A stretch of DNA of 64,000 bases from an uncultured Clostridia bacterium (GCA_947625385.1 CANQOB010000003.1:1-64000); one strand, 5' to 3'. Numbered from the stretch's first letter, positions 1-9,502 are shown. Translations and numbers: made by a program. Notes: generated by a model not told the origin, from the letters alone.

Positions 1-1104
1 TGCGACAAGAAAGCCGTGAACAAGGAGAAGATCGAGGATGCCGTCGTAAAGGCAGTCATGGAGAAGGTCATGGACGACGAGCTGATGGAACAGCTCTCCT
101 ATCGGCTCTATGACTTGCAGACGAGCGAGAACAGCATTCTCCCCGCATTACAGCAAAAGCTCGCGGAGGTGGAGAGCGGCATTGAGAATATGCTCGACGC
201 CATTCAAAAAGGAATCATCCTCGACAGCACAAAGAAGCGGCTTTCCGACTTGGAGGAGCAGCAGAAACAGCTCACGATTGAAATTGCCGAAGAACAGATC
301 AGGAGACCGATTTTGACGAGAGAGCAGATTTTATTCGGCTTGTGTAAATTCCGCAAATTGGACACGGCAACCACCGAGGGCAAGCGTGTTCTCATCAATG
401 CTTTTGTGAACAGCATCTATCTCTTCGACGATTATGCCGTGATTACCTGCAACTACAAAGAGGGAACGGAAACGATCACCTTCGAGGATATAGAAGATTC
501 GGAACTCGGAGAATTTCTCGAAACACAAAAAAATAAACCCGAACAAGGGTGTTCGGATTTATCCATGTCTGGTGACCTTGCCGGGAATCGAACCCGGGAT
601 TGCGCCGTGAGAGGGCGCCGTCTTAGCCGCTTGACCACAAGGCCATATGTTGTTGTTACCGTTGCCGCGGAATACTCGCGGGCGAAGATCTGTTTGAAGG
701 AAGATCTGTTTGGAGGATTCCATGCCCTGCAAGCGACGCAGAAGGAACTGCGGTTCTCGCAACTGCTTATGATTATACCATACTCGGCGGCAAGTTGCAA
801 CCGATTTTGCCTTGCTTCCGCAAAAAATTTCGGCGGAGCCTTAAAAACTCCCCTTTCGGTCAAAAAATTTCGGCGGAGCCTCGGAAAACTCCCCTTTCGG
901 GCGGAAAAAGGCGCAAAAAAAGGACATCCGCCTGTGCCGCATCCCGGAAATGGAAAACCCGCTTTCTCGCAGGTGGGTGCGCGGCGGTGCGTCATCGGGC
1001 TTTCCGCTACCGCAGACCTTGCCTATCCGCCCCGACCGTCAGCTCCCGTATTTTTTCTGTGGATTCCGCAAATCCCGGGCTCCGAACACCGCAGGTGTCG
1101 ATAA
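1..1104 (+). CDS. Large serine recombinase, C-terminal part (truncated by window start; frame reads through an antisense tRNA to a stop at 1104)
   Basis: Frame open from base 1 (CDKKAVNKEKIEDAVVKAVMEKVMDDELMEQLS...). The coiled-coil and end 'NAFVNSIYLFDDYAVITCNYKEGTETITFEDIEDSELGEF' are typical of Zn-ribbon serine recombinases. Residues after about 'NKPEQGCSDLS' are antisense tRNA and non-coding sequence. Confidence 0.8.
   Translation, partial: CDKKAVNKEKIEDAVVKAVMEKVMDDELMEQLSYRLYDLQTSENSILPALQQKLAEVESGIENMLDAIQKGIILDSTKKRLSDLEEQQKQLTIEIAEEQIRRPILTREQILFGLCKFRKLDTATTEGKRVLINAFVNSIYLFDDYAVITCNYKEGTETITFEDIEDSELGEFLETQKNKPEQGCSDLSMSGDLAGNRTRDCAVRGRRLSRLTTRPYVVVTVAAEYSRAKICLKEDLFGGFHALQATQKELRFSQLLMIIPYSAASCNRFCLASAKNFGGALKTPLSVKKFRRSLGKLPFRAEKGAKKGHPPVPHPGNGKPAFSQVGARRCVIGLSATADLAYPPRPSAPVFFLWIPQIPGSEHRRCR
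570..644 (-). tRNA. tRNA-Glu (anticodon CTC), CCA encoded
   Basis: Reverse complement GGCCTTGTGGTCAAGCGGCTAAGACGGCGCCCTCTCACGGCGCAATCCCGGGTTCGATTCCCGGCAAGGTCACCA folds as a cloverleaf: acceptor GGCCTTG/CAAGGTC, GGTTCGATTCC T-loop, anticodon loop CCTCTCA. Confidence 0.95.
821..901. repeat. Two-copy ~40 bp direct repeat (caaaaaatttcggcggagcct..aaaactcccctttcggg)
   Basis: Direct comparison of 821-860 with 861-901. Confidence 0.85.
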
Positions 1105-1178
1105 TAGTATACCAAATTTGTGCCGAAAACGCAACGGTTGAGCGCATTTTTTTCATGCCAAATATTGCCGTTGAAGTT

Positions 1179-1207
1179 TTGACTTTCCCGCGCCGATATG
1201 GTATACT
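1179..1207 (+). promoter_or_regulatory. Sigma-A-type promoter, TTGACT-17-TATACT
   Basis: Near-consensus -35/-10 with 17-bp spacer upstream of the ORF at 1235. Confidence 0.75.
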
Positions 1208-1234
1208 GAAAGTATCTTTTTCGGGAGAACACAC

Positions 1235-1885
1235 ATGAAGAACACGGTTTTGGACATTCTCAGAAAGCTTGCGGACGGATTTCTGGCGGGCATGATGATC
1301 TCGCTCGGGGGGGCAGTCTTTCTCGCCTGCAACAACCCCGACACGCCCTATTCGAAGTACATCGGCGCGCTGCTCTTTTCGATGGCGCTTTTGTGCATCT
1401 GCATGCGCGGCTATGCGCTCTACACGGGCAAGATCGGGCTCGTCTTGGAAAAACATACAAAAGACGACATCTCCCTGCTTCTTCTCTGCCTCTTGGGGAA
1501 CCTGCTCGCGACGGTCGCTTTCGGCTACCTCATCGGGTTCGTGTTCCCGAATTTGAAGGAGACGGCGATTTCGCTCTGCGGGGAGACGGGCAAGCTCGGG
1601 CAGGGCTACGGATTCGGCTTTTTGCGGGCGGTTTTGTGCGGGATTCTCGTCTTTATTTCCATTGATATTTACCGCAACAACAAGTCGGCGCTCGGCATCG
1701 TTTTGTGCATCCCCGCGTTCATTCTGAGCGGCTACGAACACTCCATTGCGGATATGTTCTACTTTGCCTGTTCGGGCATTGCCTCGGGGGAGGCGTTCCT
1801 CTACCTCATGCTCATCGTGCTCGGGAACTCCGTCGGCGCGCTCATCATTCCCGCGCTGCAACTCATCAAGCCCAAAAAGCCATAA
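1235..1885 (+). CDS. Formate/nitrite transporter family protein
   Basis: Six-TM hydrophobic profile with FNT-like motifs (KLADGFLAGMMISLGGAVFLAC; VLCIPAFILSGYEHSIADMFYF; LYLMLIVLGNSVGALIIP). Confidence 0.85.
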   Translation: MKNTVLDILRKLADGFLAGMMISLGGAVFLACNNPDTPYSKYIGALLFSMALLCICMRGYALYTGKIGLVLEKHTKDDISLLLLCLLGNLLATVAFGYLIGFVFPNLKETAISLCGETGKLGQGYGFGFLRAVLCGILVFISIDIYRNNKSALGIVLCIPAFILSGYEHSIADMFYFACSGIASGEAFLYLMLIVLGNSVGALIIPALQLIKPKKP

Positions 1886-1897
1886 CAAAACGGCAAA

Positions 1898-1925
1898 AAA
1901 AGAGACCCTGCAAAGGGTCTCTTTT
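1898..1925. terminator. Bidirectional intrinsic terminator
   Basis: AAAAGAGACCC-TGCAAA-GGGTCTCTTTT, 11-bp stem with A/T tracts, between convergent genes. Confidence 0.85.
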
Positions 1926-1935
1926 GATTTGGCGG

Positions 1936-2838
1936 TTACGAACCCGAAACTGCTTCCATTTCAAGTTTGTCGCCGTTGATGTTCCACTTGATGATGTACA
2001 TACCGTCGCGGTCGACCTTCTGGTCGTTCTTCACGCCGTCCGGGTGATACTTGGTGTTGACAACGTTGTAGACCTTGAAGCGGTCAGCCGCCGTGAGACG
2101 GAGCGGTTCGGTCGCAAACGTTTCACCGTCATCCTGCAACGTGAGCTTGATGCAGCATTCCGAGAGCTTCTTGCCGTAGAACGGGCTGTCTTTGTCCTTC
2201 ACGTCGTCGGGCCAGCAGTTGTCGGGATAGTTTGCAAGATCGCCGACGAGATAGCATTCATACTTCTCTGCCTCGGTGAGGGGCGGGAGAGTCTGTTTGC
2301 ACTCGTACTGAATCTCGTAGGTCATGCCGCCGCTCTCTTCGACGATGTAGAGGTCGTAGATACCGTCGCCGCCCTTTCCGACGAGGACGTTGCCGAGCGT
2401 TCCCTCGCCGAGGGCGCCGGTCTTATCGGCAAGGTCGGCAGAGCCCGCAGTCAGGTGCACCGTCCACCATTCCTTCTCTTCCATTTCTTCCTGTGTGCCG
2501 AAGAAATCGCCGTCCTTATCCGTGTCCATCTTCTTCATGAACTTGAAGTCGTCGCCTTCACGGAGCGTGATGTCGCGCAGGACGTACTTGCCCTCCTCGT
2601 CCGTTTTGAGGAGACGGAAGTCACGCAGGAAGTAGCTCCAGGTGCCCTCTCTCAGCGTGCCGCTGCCCGCGCCGAGCAGATACCAATCCGAATAAGCGGA
2701 TTCGGGGAGATCCGTGTCGCCGCTGGGACCGGGGTTCGGGTTGTTCGGGTCCGTGGGACCGCATGCCGCTACGCCGACTGCAACAGAGAGCGCGAGCACC
2801 GCAGTGACGATGAATGCCAACCATTTTTTTGCTTTCAT
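1936..2838 (-). CDS. Lipoprotein with SusE/F-like 'YLVGDLANYPDNCW' modules, likely carbohydrate binding
   Basis: Lipoprotein signal MKAKKWLAFIVTAVLALSVAVGVAAC; WYLLGAG and YLVGDL modules; next to pullulanase. Start taken at internal Met (2838). Confidence 0.65.
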   Translation of the reverse strand: MKAKKWLAFIVTAVLALSVAVGVAACGPTDPNNPNPGPSGDTDLPESAYSDWYLLGAGSGTLREGTWSYFLRDFRLLKTDEEGKYVLRDITLREGDDFKFMKKMDTDKDGDFFGTQEEMEEKEWWTVHLTAGSADLADKTGALGEGTLGNVLVGKGGDGIYDLYIVEESGGMTYEIQYECKQTLPPLTEAEKYECYLVGDLANYPDNCWPDDVKDKDSPFYGKKLSECCIKLTLQDDGETFATEPLRLTAADRFKVYNVVNTKYHPDGVKNDQKVDRDGMYIIKWNINGDKLEMEAVSGS

Positions 2839-2945
2839 TGAATCATCCTCCTGAAATTTCATTCTACATTCTCTTCTTCATACCGTTCTCTTCCCGAAGA
2901 AAGGGTCTGCCGCAGAGCGCGGCTTCCCAAGCGGGATAGAAGGAA

Positions 2946-2975
2946 CGCCCCGCCCGCGCAAGCGTGGGCGGGGCG
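2946..2975. terminator. GC-rich hairpin in intergenic space
   Basis: CGCCCCGCCC-GCGCAAGCGT-GGGCGGGGCG; 10-bp perfect stem downstream of the 3064 gene. Confidence 0.5.
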
Positions 2976-3063
2976 CATACTTCCTCCCACAACAGAGCGG
3001 TCATTCCGCCTGTCTTTTCAACTCTCCTCCCCGTGGGGGAGGAGAATGAAGTTTCGCCTGATG

Positions 3064-4485
3064 TCAGTCCGCAGCAGCAGCTTCGATCTTCAAAGACGGT
3101 GCACTGCCGGTCGTGGTGACGGTGATCGTGTATTTGCCTGCCGTATTGCAAACGATGTTGGTATCGCTGTCGCTCTTCGCGGCGAAGCCGGTGGGAGCGG
3201 GGCTGATCGAGTCGAAGCCGAGATAGGTCTTGCCGTTTCTGATCTTGAACTCATAGCCGGACGCGAAGTCATAAGTAAAGGTGTACACACCCTCCGCCGA
3301 CTTCGTGAAGGCAAGATCTGCGCTCATTCCTTCCCAACGATCGATGTTCAACTTTCCGACAAGGAACCATTCGTTGAACGTGAACTCCGATTCCGGCGTG
3401 TCCTTCGGGAACGCCTGCAAGACGCTGCCGTTGTAAGCGAAGGTGTATTCGCCGGGCGCGACCCACATCTGCGTGCCGTCCACGATGTTCTTGGTCTCAT
3501 TGGTTTCCCAAAGCGCGAACTTCGCGTAGCCGTCAACGCCGTCGGGCCAGTTCGTCGGGCAATCCTTCGCAGTGACCGTGTAGTCGACCGTCCAGATGCC
3601 GGGCGTAGTGGTGCTCTCGGTGAGCTGATACTTTCTCGTGTCCTTACCGAACATGGTGTCGCCGTCAACGCAGCCGACAAGGTAGTAATCCTTCACGCCT
3701 TTCGGGTCGCCGTTTCTCACGATCGCAATGGACTTGGAGGAAAGCGTGAAGTTGATGGTGTAATTGCCGTCCTGCAACACTTTGATGTTCCAGCCGCCGT
3801 AATTGTCGTTATCCTTTACCACAAGGGTCTGGCTCTCCGTAGTCACGTTGTCGAAGCCGATCCATGCGTCGCTGTCGCTGTCGTGGACCTTGAAGAGGTC
3901 GCCCGCATACATGTTGCCGGTGATATACGCCTTGTCGGTATCGCCCTCAACCTTTTTAAGGCGCTTGCCGTTGCCGGAGGTCCAGTTGTTGGAGCCCATC
4001 ATGCCGGCGCCGTTGCCGAGGAGTTCCCACGTGGTGTTGTTCACATCGTGCTGATCGAGGGTATCCTGCGTGGTGCCGCACTTGGAGCAAGTGCCGTTCA
4101 CCATCGTATGGTCTTCGTCCTCCGTGAGCTTCTTATAGCAAGCCGTGCATGCCTGATAGTGATGCAGGTAGTCTTCGGAGACGGAATACGTCGTAGAAGC
4201 GTGCGTGCATTTATGTCCGCAATCCGAGCAGACCATATCGTTGCCTTCTGCCTTGTAGTTGTGGAACGCCTTTTTGACATTGTTGTTGCACTCGGTGCAG
4301 AAGACCTGGTGGCTGTTGTTGTCCCCTTCGATCTCTTTGGCAACAAGCTTTTCCGTGGGATGGCTTTCACAAGGTTCTTTTGCTTCGCCTTCCGAGCCTT
4401 CGGGCGCGCACGCTACCATGCCGACCGCCATCGCAACGACGAGCAGCAGAGAGAGAACAGCGCCAAACCATTTTTTGAGTTTCAT
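3064..4485 (-). CDS. Lipoprotein with CxxC-rich repeats and starch-binding-like modules
   Basis: MKLKKWFGAVLSLLLVVAMAVGMVAC lipobox; CTECNNNVKK/CSDCGHKC/CTACYKK/CSKCGTT; YYLVGCVDGD and WFLVGKLNIDRW modules. Start at internal Met (4485). Confidence 0.65.
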   Translation of the reverse strand: MKLKKWFGAVLSLLLVVAMAVGMVACAPEGSEGEAKEPCESHPTEKLVAKEIEGDNNSHQVFCTECNNNVKKAFHNYKAEGNDMVCSDCGHKCTHASTTYSVSEDYLHHYQACTACYKKLTEDEDHTMVNGTCSKCGTTQDTLDQHDVNNTTWELLGNGAGMMGSNNWTSGNGKRLKKVEGDTDKAYITGNMYAGDLFKVHDSDSDAWIGFDNVTTESQTLVVKDNDNYGGWNIKVLQDGNYTINFTLSSKSIAIVRNGDPKGVKDYYLVGCVDGDTMFGKDTRKYQLTESTTTPGIWTVDYTVTAKDCPTNWPDGVDGYAKFALWETNETKNIVDGTQMWVAPGEYTFAYNGSVLQAFPKDTPESEFTFNEWFLVGKLNIDRWEGMSADLAFTKSAEGVYTFTYDFASGYEFKIRNGKTYLGFDSISPAPTGFAAKSDSDTNIVCNTAGKYTITVTTTGSAPSLKIEAAAAD

Positions 4486-4658
4486 TACAGTTCCTCCGTT
4501 ATAAAAATTTTTTTTGGATTCGAAATCAGGGTCTCCCCCCGCCGCGGGGAAGAGGTTTCCCCGCACGCCGCGCCGCGTTCGGCGGGCGTGCGGAGGGGCT
4601 TGTAAGGTAAAAACGGTTTTTGTGAGTAGGTCGTCCCGTTCAATCCCTTTTTTGATAT

Positions 4659-4687
4659 ATTCTATCACTGAAATTGAACGTTGTCAA
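4659..4687 (-). promoter_or_regulatory. Promoter TTGACA-17-TAGAAT for the 3064-4485 lipoprotein gene
   Basis: Reverse complement TTGACA acgttcaatttcagtga TAGAAT. Confidence 0.75.
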
Positions 4688-4731
4688 TAGGTTTCGGCAT
4701 TTTTTTCGGAAAAATTTTTCCGAGGGCTTTT

Positions 4732-7422
4732 TTATGCCTTTGCGTAGACGAAAGAGGTGTACGCCGGGACGCTTTGGGCGCCCGAGAGATTGCTTTGAAG
4801 CGCCGCCGTGCCCGAAGCCGTCCCGTTGACGTAGAGGTTCCACGTCCCCGCGGAAAGGGTGGGAAGGGTGACGGAAGCCGCCGCGCCGCCGCAGTTGAGC
4901 ACCACATAGACGTCGTCCGTCCCGTTGGAGAGGTGCACGGTGATGCAGCTGCCGCTGACCTTGCCGTCTTTGTAGACGCTCGCATCCACGGAGCGGAGCA
5001 CGGGATGCGCCGCACGGAAGGCGATGAGACCCTTGTAGTACTGCATCATCTGATACTGGTTGGAAGAGGTCGTGAGCAGGTTCCATTTGAGGTTGTTGAC
5101 CGCATCGGGCGAGCTGTAACTGTTCTCGTCGAAGCCGAGACCGGAGCCCGCCTTGGGGTTGGGCTTGCTGCGGAGCATCTCTTCGCCCGCGAGCATGAAG
5201 GGAACGCCGAGCGAGGTCTGCACGAGGGCTGCGCCGAGGCGGTTGTACTGCAACTGACGGGTCGTATCCGTCGTCGCGAGCTGAATCTTGTCGAAGAAGG
5301 CAAGGTTGTCGTGGCAGGAGAGATAGTTGATGACCTGCGTGGGGTTGGAAGCCGTCCAATAATCCTTGAACGAGCTGTTCGTGCCGCCCGTGTAGGCGAA
5401 GAGGAGACGGTTCCCATTGCCGCTGCCGCCCGTGATGAAGCCCGTCGTGCGGTCGTTCGTGCCGCCCTTTGCGGCGTCTCTCGTGGTGTTGTTGAACATC
5501 GCGATGCCGTTTTCGCCGAGGGTGGAGTTGACCGCGGAGAGGTTTTCGAGACGCGCCTGCTGCGCCTGCTGCGAGATCCCGTTGCTGCCCGCGTCCCAGC
5601 CCTCGCCATAGATGAGAGCCTGCGGATTGATCGCGTGCACAGCCGCCGCCACTTCGCGCATCGTCGTGACATCGTGGAGCGCCATGAGGTCGAAACGGAA
5701 GCCGTCCACATTGTAGTCCTTCATCCAGTGCGTGACGGATTCGACGATGAATTTGCGGAACATCGCGCGGTCGGACGCGGTCTCGTTGCCGCAGCCGCTC
5801 CCGTTGGAGGGCTTGCCGGTGTTCGTGTTGTAACGGTAGTAGTAATACGGTACGATCTTCTGGAAGTTGGTGTTGATGCCGCTCGTGTGGTTGTACACGA
5901 CGTCCATCACCACGCCGATGCCGGCATCGTGGAGCGCCTGCACCATTGCGCGGAATTCCACAACGCGCTTTGCGCCGTCGCTCGGGTCGGTGGAGTAGCT
6001 GCCCTCGGGCATGTTGTAGTTCTGCGGGTCGTAGCCCCAGTTGAAGCCGTCGGAAGTGGTCTCATCGACGGAAGAGTAGTCAAAGACGGGCTGCAAATGC
6101 ACGTGCGTGATGCCGAGCTCTTTGAGATAGTCGATACCGACGGGGACGCCGTTCTCTTTGAGACCCGTCTCGGTGAAGGCGAGATACTTGCCCTTGTGCT
6201 TGGAGCCGGAGATCTGATTGGAGAAGTCGCGGACGTGGACTTCCCACAGCTCTGCGTCGGTGTAGTTGACGACGGGCTCGCCGTTTACCATCTTCGGGGT
6301 GAACGTATCGCCGTTCCAGCCCTTCGGGAAGTTTTCGGACGCGTCAAGGTCGATGATCATGCCGCGCGCGCCGTTGACGCCGCCGGAGACCGCGTACGGG
6401 TCGACCGTTTCCTGCGTGCCCGTCGCCGTCGTCACGGTGTAGGTATAATATTTGTTCATGTAGTCGGCTTTGCCGGTGTGCTTCCACGTGCCCTTTACGT
6501 CTTTTTCCATGTCGACGGTGTCCACAAGGTTGTCGCCGCTGCCCTTGGAATAGATCTTGAGCACTACTTTGGAAGCCGTAGGCGCCCAGAGACGGAAGGA
6601 AGGCACGCCGTTCTCGAACGTGACGCCGAGATCGTCTCCCTCATAGTTGAATTTGTCGCCGAATTCCTTCGTGGAGAAATAGCTGTAAGGAATGACGGGC
6701 GCTTCGCCGTAGCCGTCGAGCGTGACGGTGTACGTCTTGTTGAGGTCGAGCGGCTCCGCAAGCGCGAGCTGCGTGAGCACGGTCTTGGTGAACACGACGG
6801 GGTTGCCCTCGGAGTCCGCGATCTTCGGATGAAGGGTGAGAAGGTCTGCGACCGCGGGCGTCATGATGCAGTTGATGTGCGTAAGGTCGGTCATGTCCGC
6901 AAGATCGAATACTTTCATGATCTCTTCCTGTCCTTGATCGTTCAGAATGTAGATGTTCTTGTCGTTATCATGGATGTAAACGTCGAGTTTGCCGTCCTTG
7001 ATGAAGCGGGGGTCGAGCGGGATAAAGCGATCGTCGCCCGTGCCGTTCTTGACCGCGTCGCCCCAAACGTCGCCGCCCGGGTCGGTGCAATCGGTACGGA
7101 TGATGAAGCCGACGCGCCCGCTCGCCGTAGTGAGACTGACGGTGACCTTTGCGCCGTAACCGTTGCCGTAGTCGCCTATCGTCCAAAGGTAGCCGCCGGC
7201 ACGAATCGCGCCGATGTCGTCCCATATCCAAGCGTCGCTCTTGGTATATCCCGCAGAGCGCTTGAAGTAGATAGTGACGTCGACATTGAGCACCTCTTCG
7301 CCGCTTCCGGTGTTGGAGCCGGGATTGTCGGGGTTGTGGGGGTCATTGCCCGGACTGCAAGCCGTGAATACCATCAGCGCAGCGAACAGCAGAGCAAATA
7401 CCGTGATAAGTTTGCGTTTCAT
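4732..7422 (-). CDS. pulA: Secreted type I pullulanase (GH13), lipoprotein
   Basis: Lipobox LMVFTACS; N-terminal starch-binding-like domain; ELWEVHVRDFS, GVVMDVVYNHT, VDGFRFDLMALHD, YGEGWDAG and SCHDNL motifs. Confidence 0.93.
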   Translation of the reverse strand: MKRKLITVFALLFAALMVFTACSPGNDPHNPDNPGSNTGSGEEVLNVDVTIYFKRSAGYTKSDAWIWDDIGAIRAGGYLWTIGDYGNGYGAKVTVSLTTASGRVGFIIRTDCTDPGGDVWGDAVKNGTGDDRFIPLDPRFIKDGKLDVYIHDNDKNIYILNDQGQEEIMKVFDLADMTDLTHINCIMTPAVADLLTLHPKIADSEGNPVVFTKTVLTQLALAEPLDLNKTYTVTLDGYGEAPVIPYSYFSTKEFGDKFNYEGDDLGVTFENGVPSFRLWAPTASKVVLKIYSKGSGDNLVDTVDMEKDVKGTWKHTGKADYMNKYYTYTVTTATGTQETVDPYAVSGGVNGARGMIIDLDASENFPKGWNGDTFTPKMVNGEPVVNYTDAELWEVHVRDFSNQISGSKHKGKYLAFTETGLKENGVPVGIDYLKELGITHVHLQPVFDYSSVDETTSDGFNWGYDPQNYNMPEGSYSTDPSDGAKRVVEFRAMVQALHDAGIGVVMDVVYNHTSGINTNFQKIVPYYYYRYNTNTGKPSNGSGCGNETASDRAMFRKFIVESVTHWMKDYNVDGFRFDLMALHDVTTMREVAAAVHAINPQALIYGEGWDAGSNGISQQAQQARLENLSAVNSTLGENGIAMFNNTTRDAAKGGTNDRTTGFITGGSGNGNRLLFAYTGGTNSSFKDYWTASNPTQVINYLSCHDNLAFFDKIQLATTDTTRQLQYNRLGAALVQTSLGVPFMLAGEEMLRSKPNPKAGSGLGFDENSYSSPDAVNNLKWNLLTTSSNQYQMMQYYKGLIAFRAAHPVLRSVDASVYKDGKVSGSCITVHLSNGTDDVYVVLNCGGAAASVTLPTLSAGTWNLYVNGTASGTAALQSNLSGAQSVPAYTSFVYAKA

Positions 7423-7434
7423 GAGATCCTCCCT

Positions 7435-8937
7435 TTATGAATTATGAATTCTTTTGCTCACCGCAGCCATCCCGGCAAGACGCCGTTTGAGAGCCGCGGA
7501 AAAGTCACTGGATTTGAGCCGCACCGTCCAGTTCTCGGGCGAGACGGTGGACGGACGGTTGACGCGCCCCTCGTTGCCCATGCGGATCGCGTCCTGCAAG
7601 GGGAAGATCACGAGGCGCGCACGGCTTGCGAGAAGCAAACGCAGAACGGTGAGGCAAAGAGTCCCGTCCTGGTCGATACGGGCGGGAATCCCCGCCTTCG
7701 CACATTCCTTTTTGAGGTCGGAGATGAAGATCTCCCTGTTCTTGTCGTCCAGTTCGGAGATCATGGAATAGAGAGTCTGATTGTCGTGCGTGCCCGTGTA
7801 CGCCACGACATTCTCCGGATAGTTGGACGGTTTATGCTCGTTGGCGGGGTCGCCGTCGAAGCCGTATTGCAAAATGCGCATGCCGGGATATCCGAGCTCG
7901 CGCAGAGCCCTTCTCACTTCGGGGAAGCCGACGCCGAGGTTCTCCGCCACGATCGGAAGATATTCGAGCCCGCGGAAAAGCTCGGGCCCGGGACCCGAAC
8001 GCCATTCGCCCACCGTCGCGTCCTTCGCATCGGGCGGGACGCAATAGTATTTGACAAAGCCCGTGAAGTGGTCGATACGCAGAATATCGTAGAAGCGGAA
8101 CGCCTCATGGATGCGGTATCTCCACCACGAATAGTTGTCCTTCTTCATCTTCTCCCAGTCATAGATGGGATTCCCCCACAGCTGACCGGTGGAAGAGAAC
8201 GCGTCGGTCGGGACGCCCGCCTGCACGGCGGGATTCCCCTTCTCGTCGAGAAGGAACATCTCGCTGCCGTATTTCCACATCTCCACGCTGTCCCTGCCGA
8301 CGTAGAGGGACATGTCCCCCATGATCCGGACGCCGTGCGCGTTGGCATACTCTTTGAGCTTGCGCCACTGCTGGATGAAGAGATACTGCGTGAACTGCCA
8401 GAACTCCACTTCGTTCTCGTTCTCATCGGTGAAGCGGATGAGCTTCTCGCGGTCGTAGACGGAATATTCCCCCCATTCGGTGTAGGGCGCGCCGCCGAAT
8501 TTGGCTTTGAGCGCCATGAACAGCGCGAAATCGCTGTACTTGCCCTCGGCGAGGAACTCCGTCCACTCGGCGTTGGCGCGGTCGAACCGCGAAAACGCAA
8601 GACGCAGGATATCGAGACGGTAGCGGTAGATCTTGCCGTAATCCACCCAAAGGGGATTGTCCCCCCAATCGACGGAACGGCATTCCTCCTTCGTCAACAG
8701 ATTCGCCCTGCAAAGAAAATCGAGATCGATGAAATAGGGATTGAGGGCATTGGCTGCACACGCCTGGTAAGGGCTGTCGCCATAGGTCGTCGGTTGCATC
8801 GGCAAGAGTTGCCAGACTGTGCACCCCGCGTCGCGCAAGAAATCGACGAAACGAAACGCTTCGCTTCCCAGTGTTCCGATTCCGTACGGAGACGGCAGGG
8901 AAGAAATGGGCAGTAATATGCCGCAAGTACGCTCCAT
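7435..8937 (-). CDS. malQ: 4-alpha-glucanotransferase (GH77)
   Basis: MERTCGILLPISSLPSPYGIGTLG; RIDHFTGFVKYYCVPPDAKDA; AENLGVGFPEVRRALRELGYPGMRILQ; YTGTHDNQT. Confidence 0.96.
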   Translation of the reverse strand: MERTCGILLPISSLPSPYGIGTLGSEAFRFVDFLRDAGCTVWQLLPMQPTTYGDSPYQACAANALNPYFIDLDFLCRANLLTKEECRSVDWGDNPLWVDYGKIYRYRLDILRLAFSRFDRANAEWTEFLAEGKYSDFALFMALKAKFGGAPYTEWGEYSVYDREKLIRFTDENENEVEFWQFTQYLFIQQWRKLKEYANAHGVRIMGDMSLYVGRDSVEMWKYGSEMFLLDEKGNPAVQAGVPTDAFSSTGQLWGNPIYDWEKMKKDNYSWWRYRIHEAFRFYDILRIDHFTGFVKYYCVPPDAKDATVGEWRSGPGPELFRGLEYLPIVAENLGVGFPEVRRALRELGYPGMRILQYGFDGDPANEHKPSNYPENVVAYTGTHDNQTLYSMISELDDKNREIFISDLKKECAKAGIPARIDQDGTLCLTVLRLLLASRARLVIFPLQDAIRMGNEGRVNRPSTVSPENWTVRLKSSDFSAALKRRLAGMAAVSKRIHNS

Positions 8938-8966
8938 ACATTTCCTCCTTCTTCATTATCATAATA

Positions 8967-8995
8967 ATTGTATCACATCTCATGCTAAAAATCAA
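8967..8995 (-). promoter_or_regulatory. Promoter TTGATT-17-TACAAT for malQ-pulA
   Basis: Read on the minus strand about 30 bp upstream of the malQ start; 17-bp spacer. Confidence 0.6.
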
Positions 8996-9241
8996 CAATT
9001 TCTAAAAAATAATTGTAAAAAATATTTTTTGATTTGTAATTTTCGCTCGACCGTATCCCGAGCCCCGAATCCGACGGTTTTTTATGCAAAAAAAATGCGC
9101 CGCCCTCCCCGCCGAAACGGGAAAAACAGGCGGCGCGACTTTCGCGCGCGTGAATATACAATAAATATGCGATTCGCGGCGGCGGGTCCCCGCGACCCGG
9201 AAAGCGGCAGCCGACCGCATTTCCCGGGGCCCGGAGACGGC

Positions 9242-9466
9242 TCAGCCGAGGCGCTCCATCATATCGACGATATCCTGTACCGTCTTGATGCCCTCCACCT
9301 CGTTCTCGGGCAGGGTGATGCCGTACTCGTCCTCGAGCGCCATCATGAGTTCGACGACGTCGAGAGAATCCGCCCCGAGATCTTTCACGACTTCCGCTTC
9401 GGGCGTGATCTTGTCGGCGGATATCCCGAGCTGCTCTGCCAGCAACTTACAAACCTTTTCGTACAT
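9242..9466 (-). CDS. acpP: Acyl carrier protein
   Basis: MYEKVCKLLAEQLG...DLGADSLDVVELMMALEDEYGI with DSL phosphopantetheine site. Confidence 0.95.
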   Translation of the reverse strand: MYEKVCKLLAEQLGISADKITPEAEVVKDLGADSLDVVELMMALEDEYGITLPENEVEGIKTVQDIVDMMERLG

Positions 9467-9502
9467 GATGAACCTCCATTGCTCCTTCGCGAGCTTTCCT
9501 TT

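Noticed and set aside
649-1104. Residues after the antisense tRNA in the recombinase ORF as a functional domain
   Set aside because: Translation of tRNA antisense plus intergenic direct repeats; no domain-like content.
4681-7440. 919-aa plus-strand ORF antisense to pulA
   Set aside because: Same codon-aligned shadow effect; the opposite strand is a clear pullulanase.
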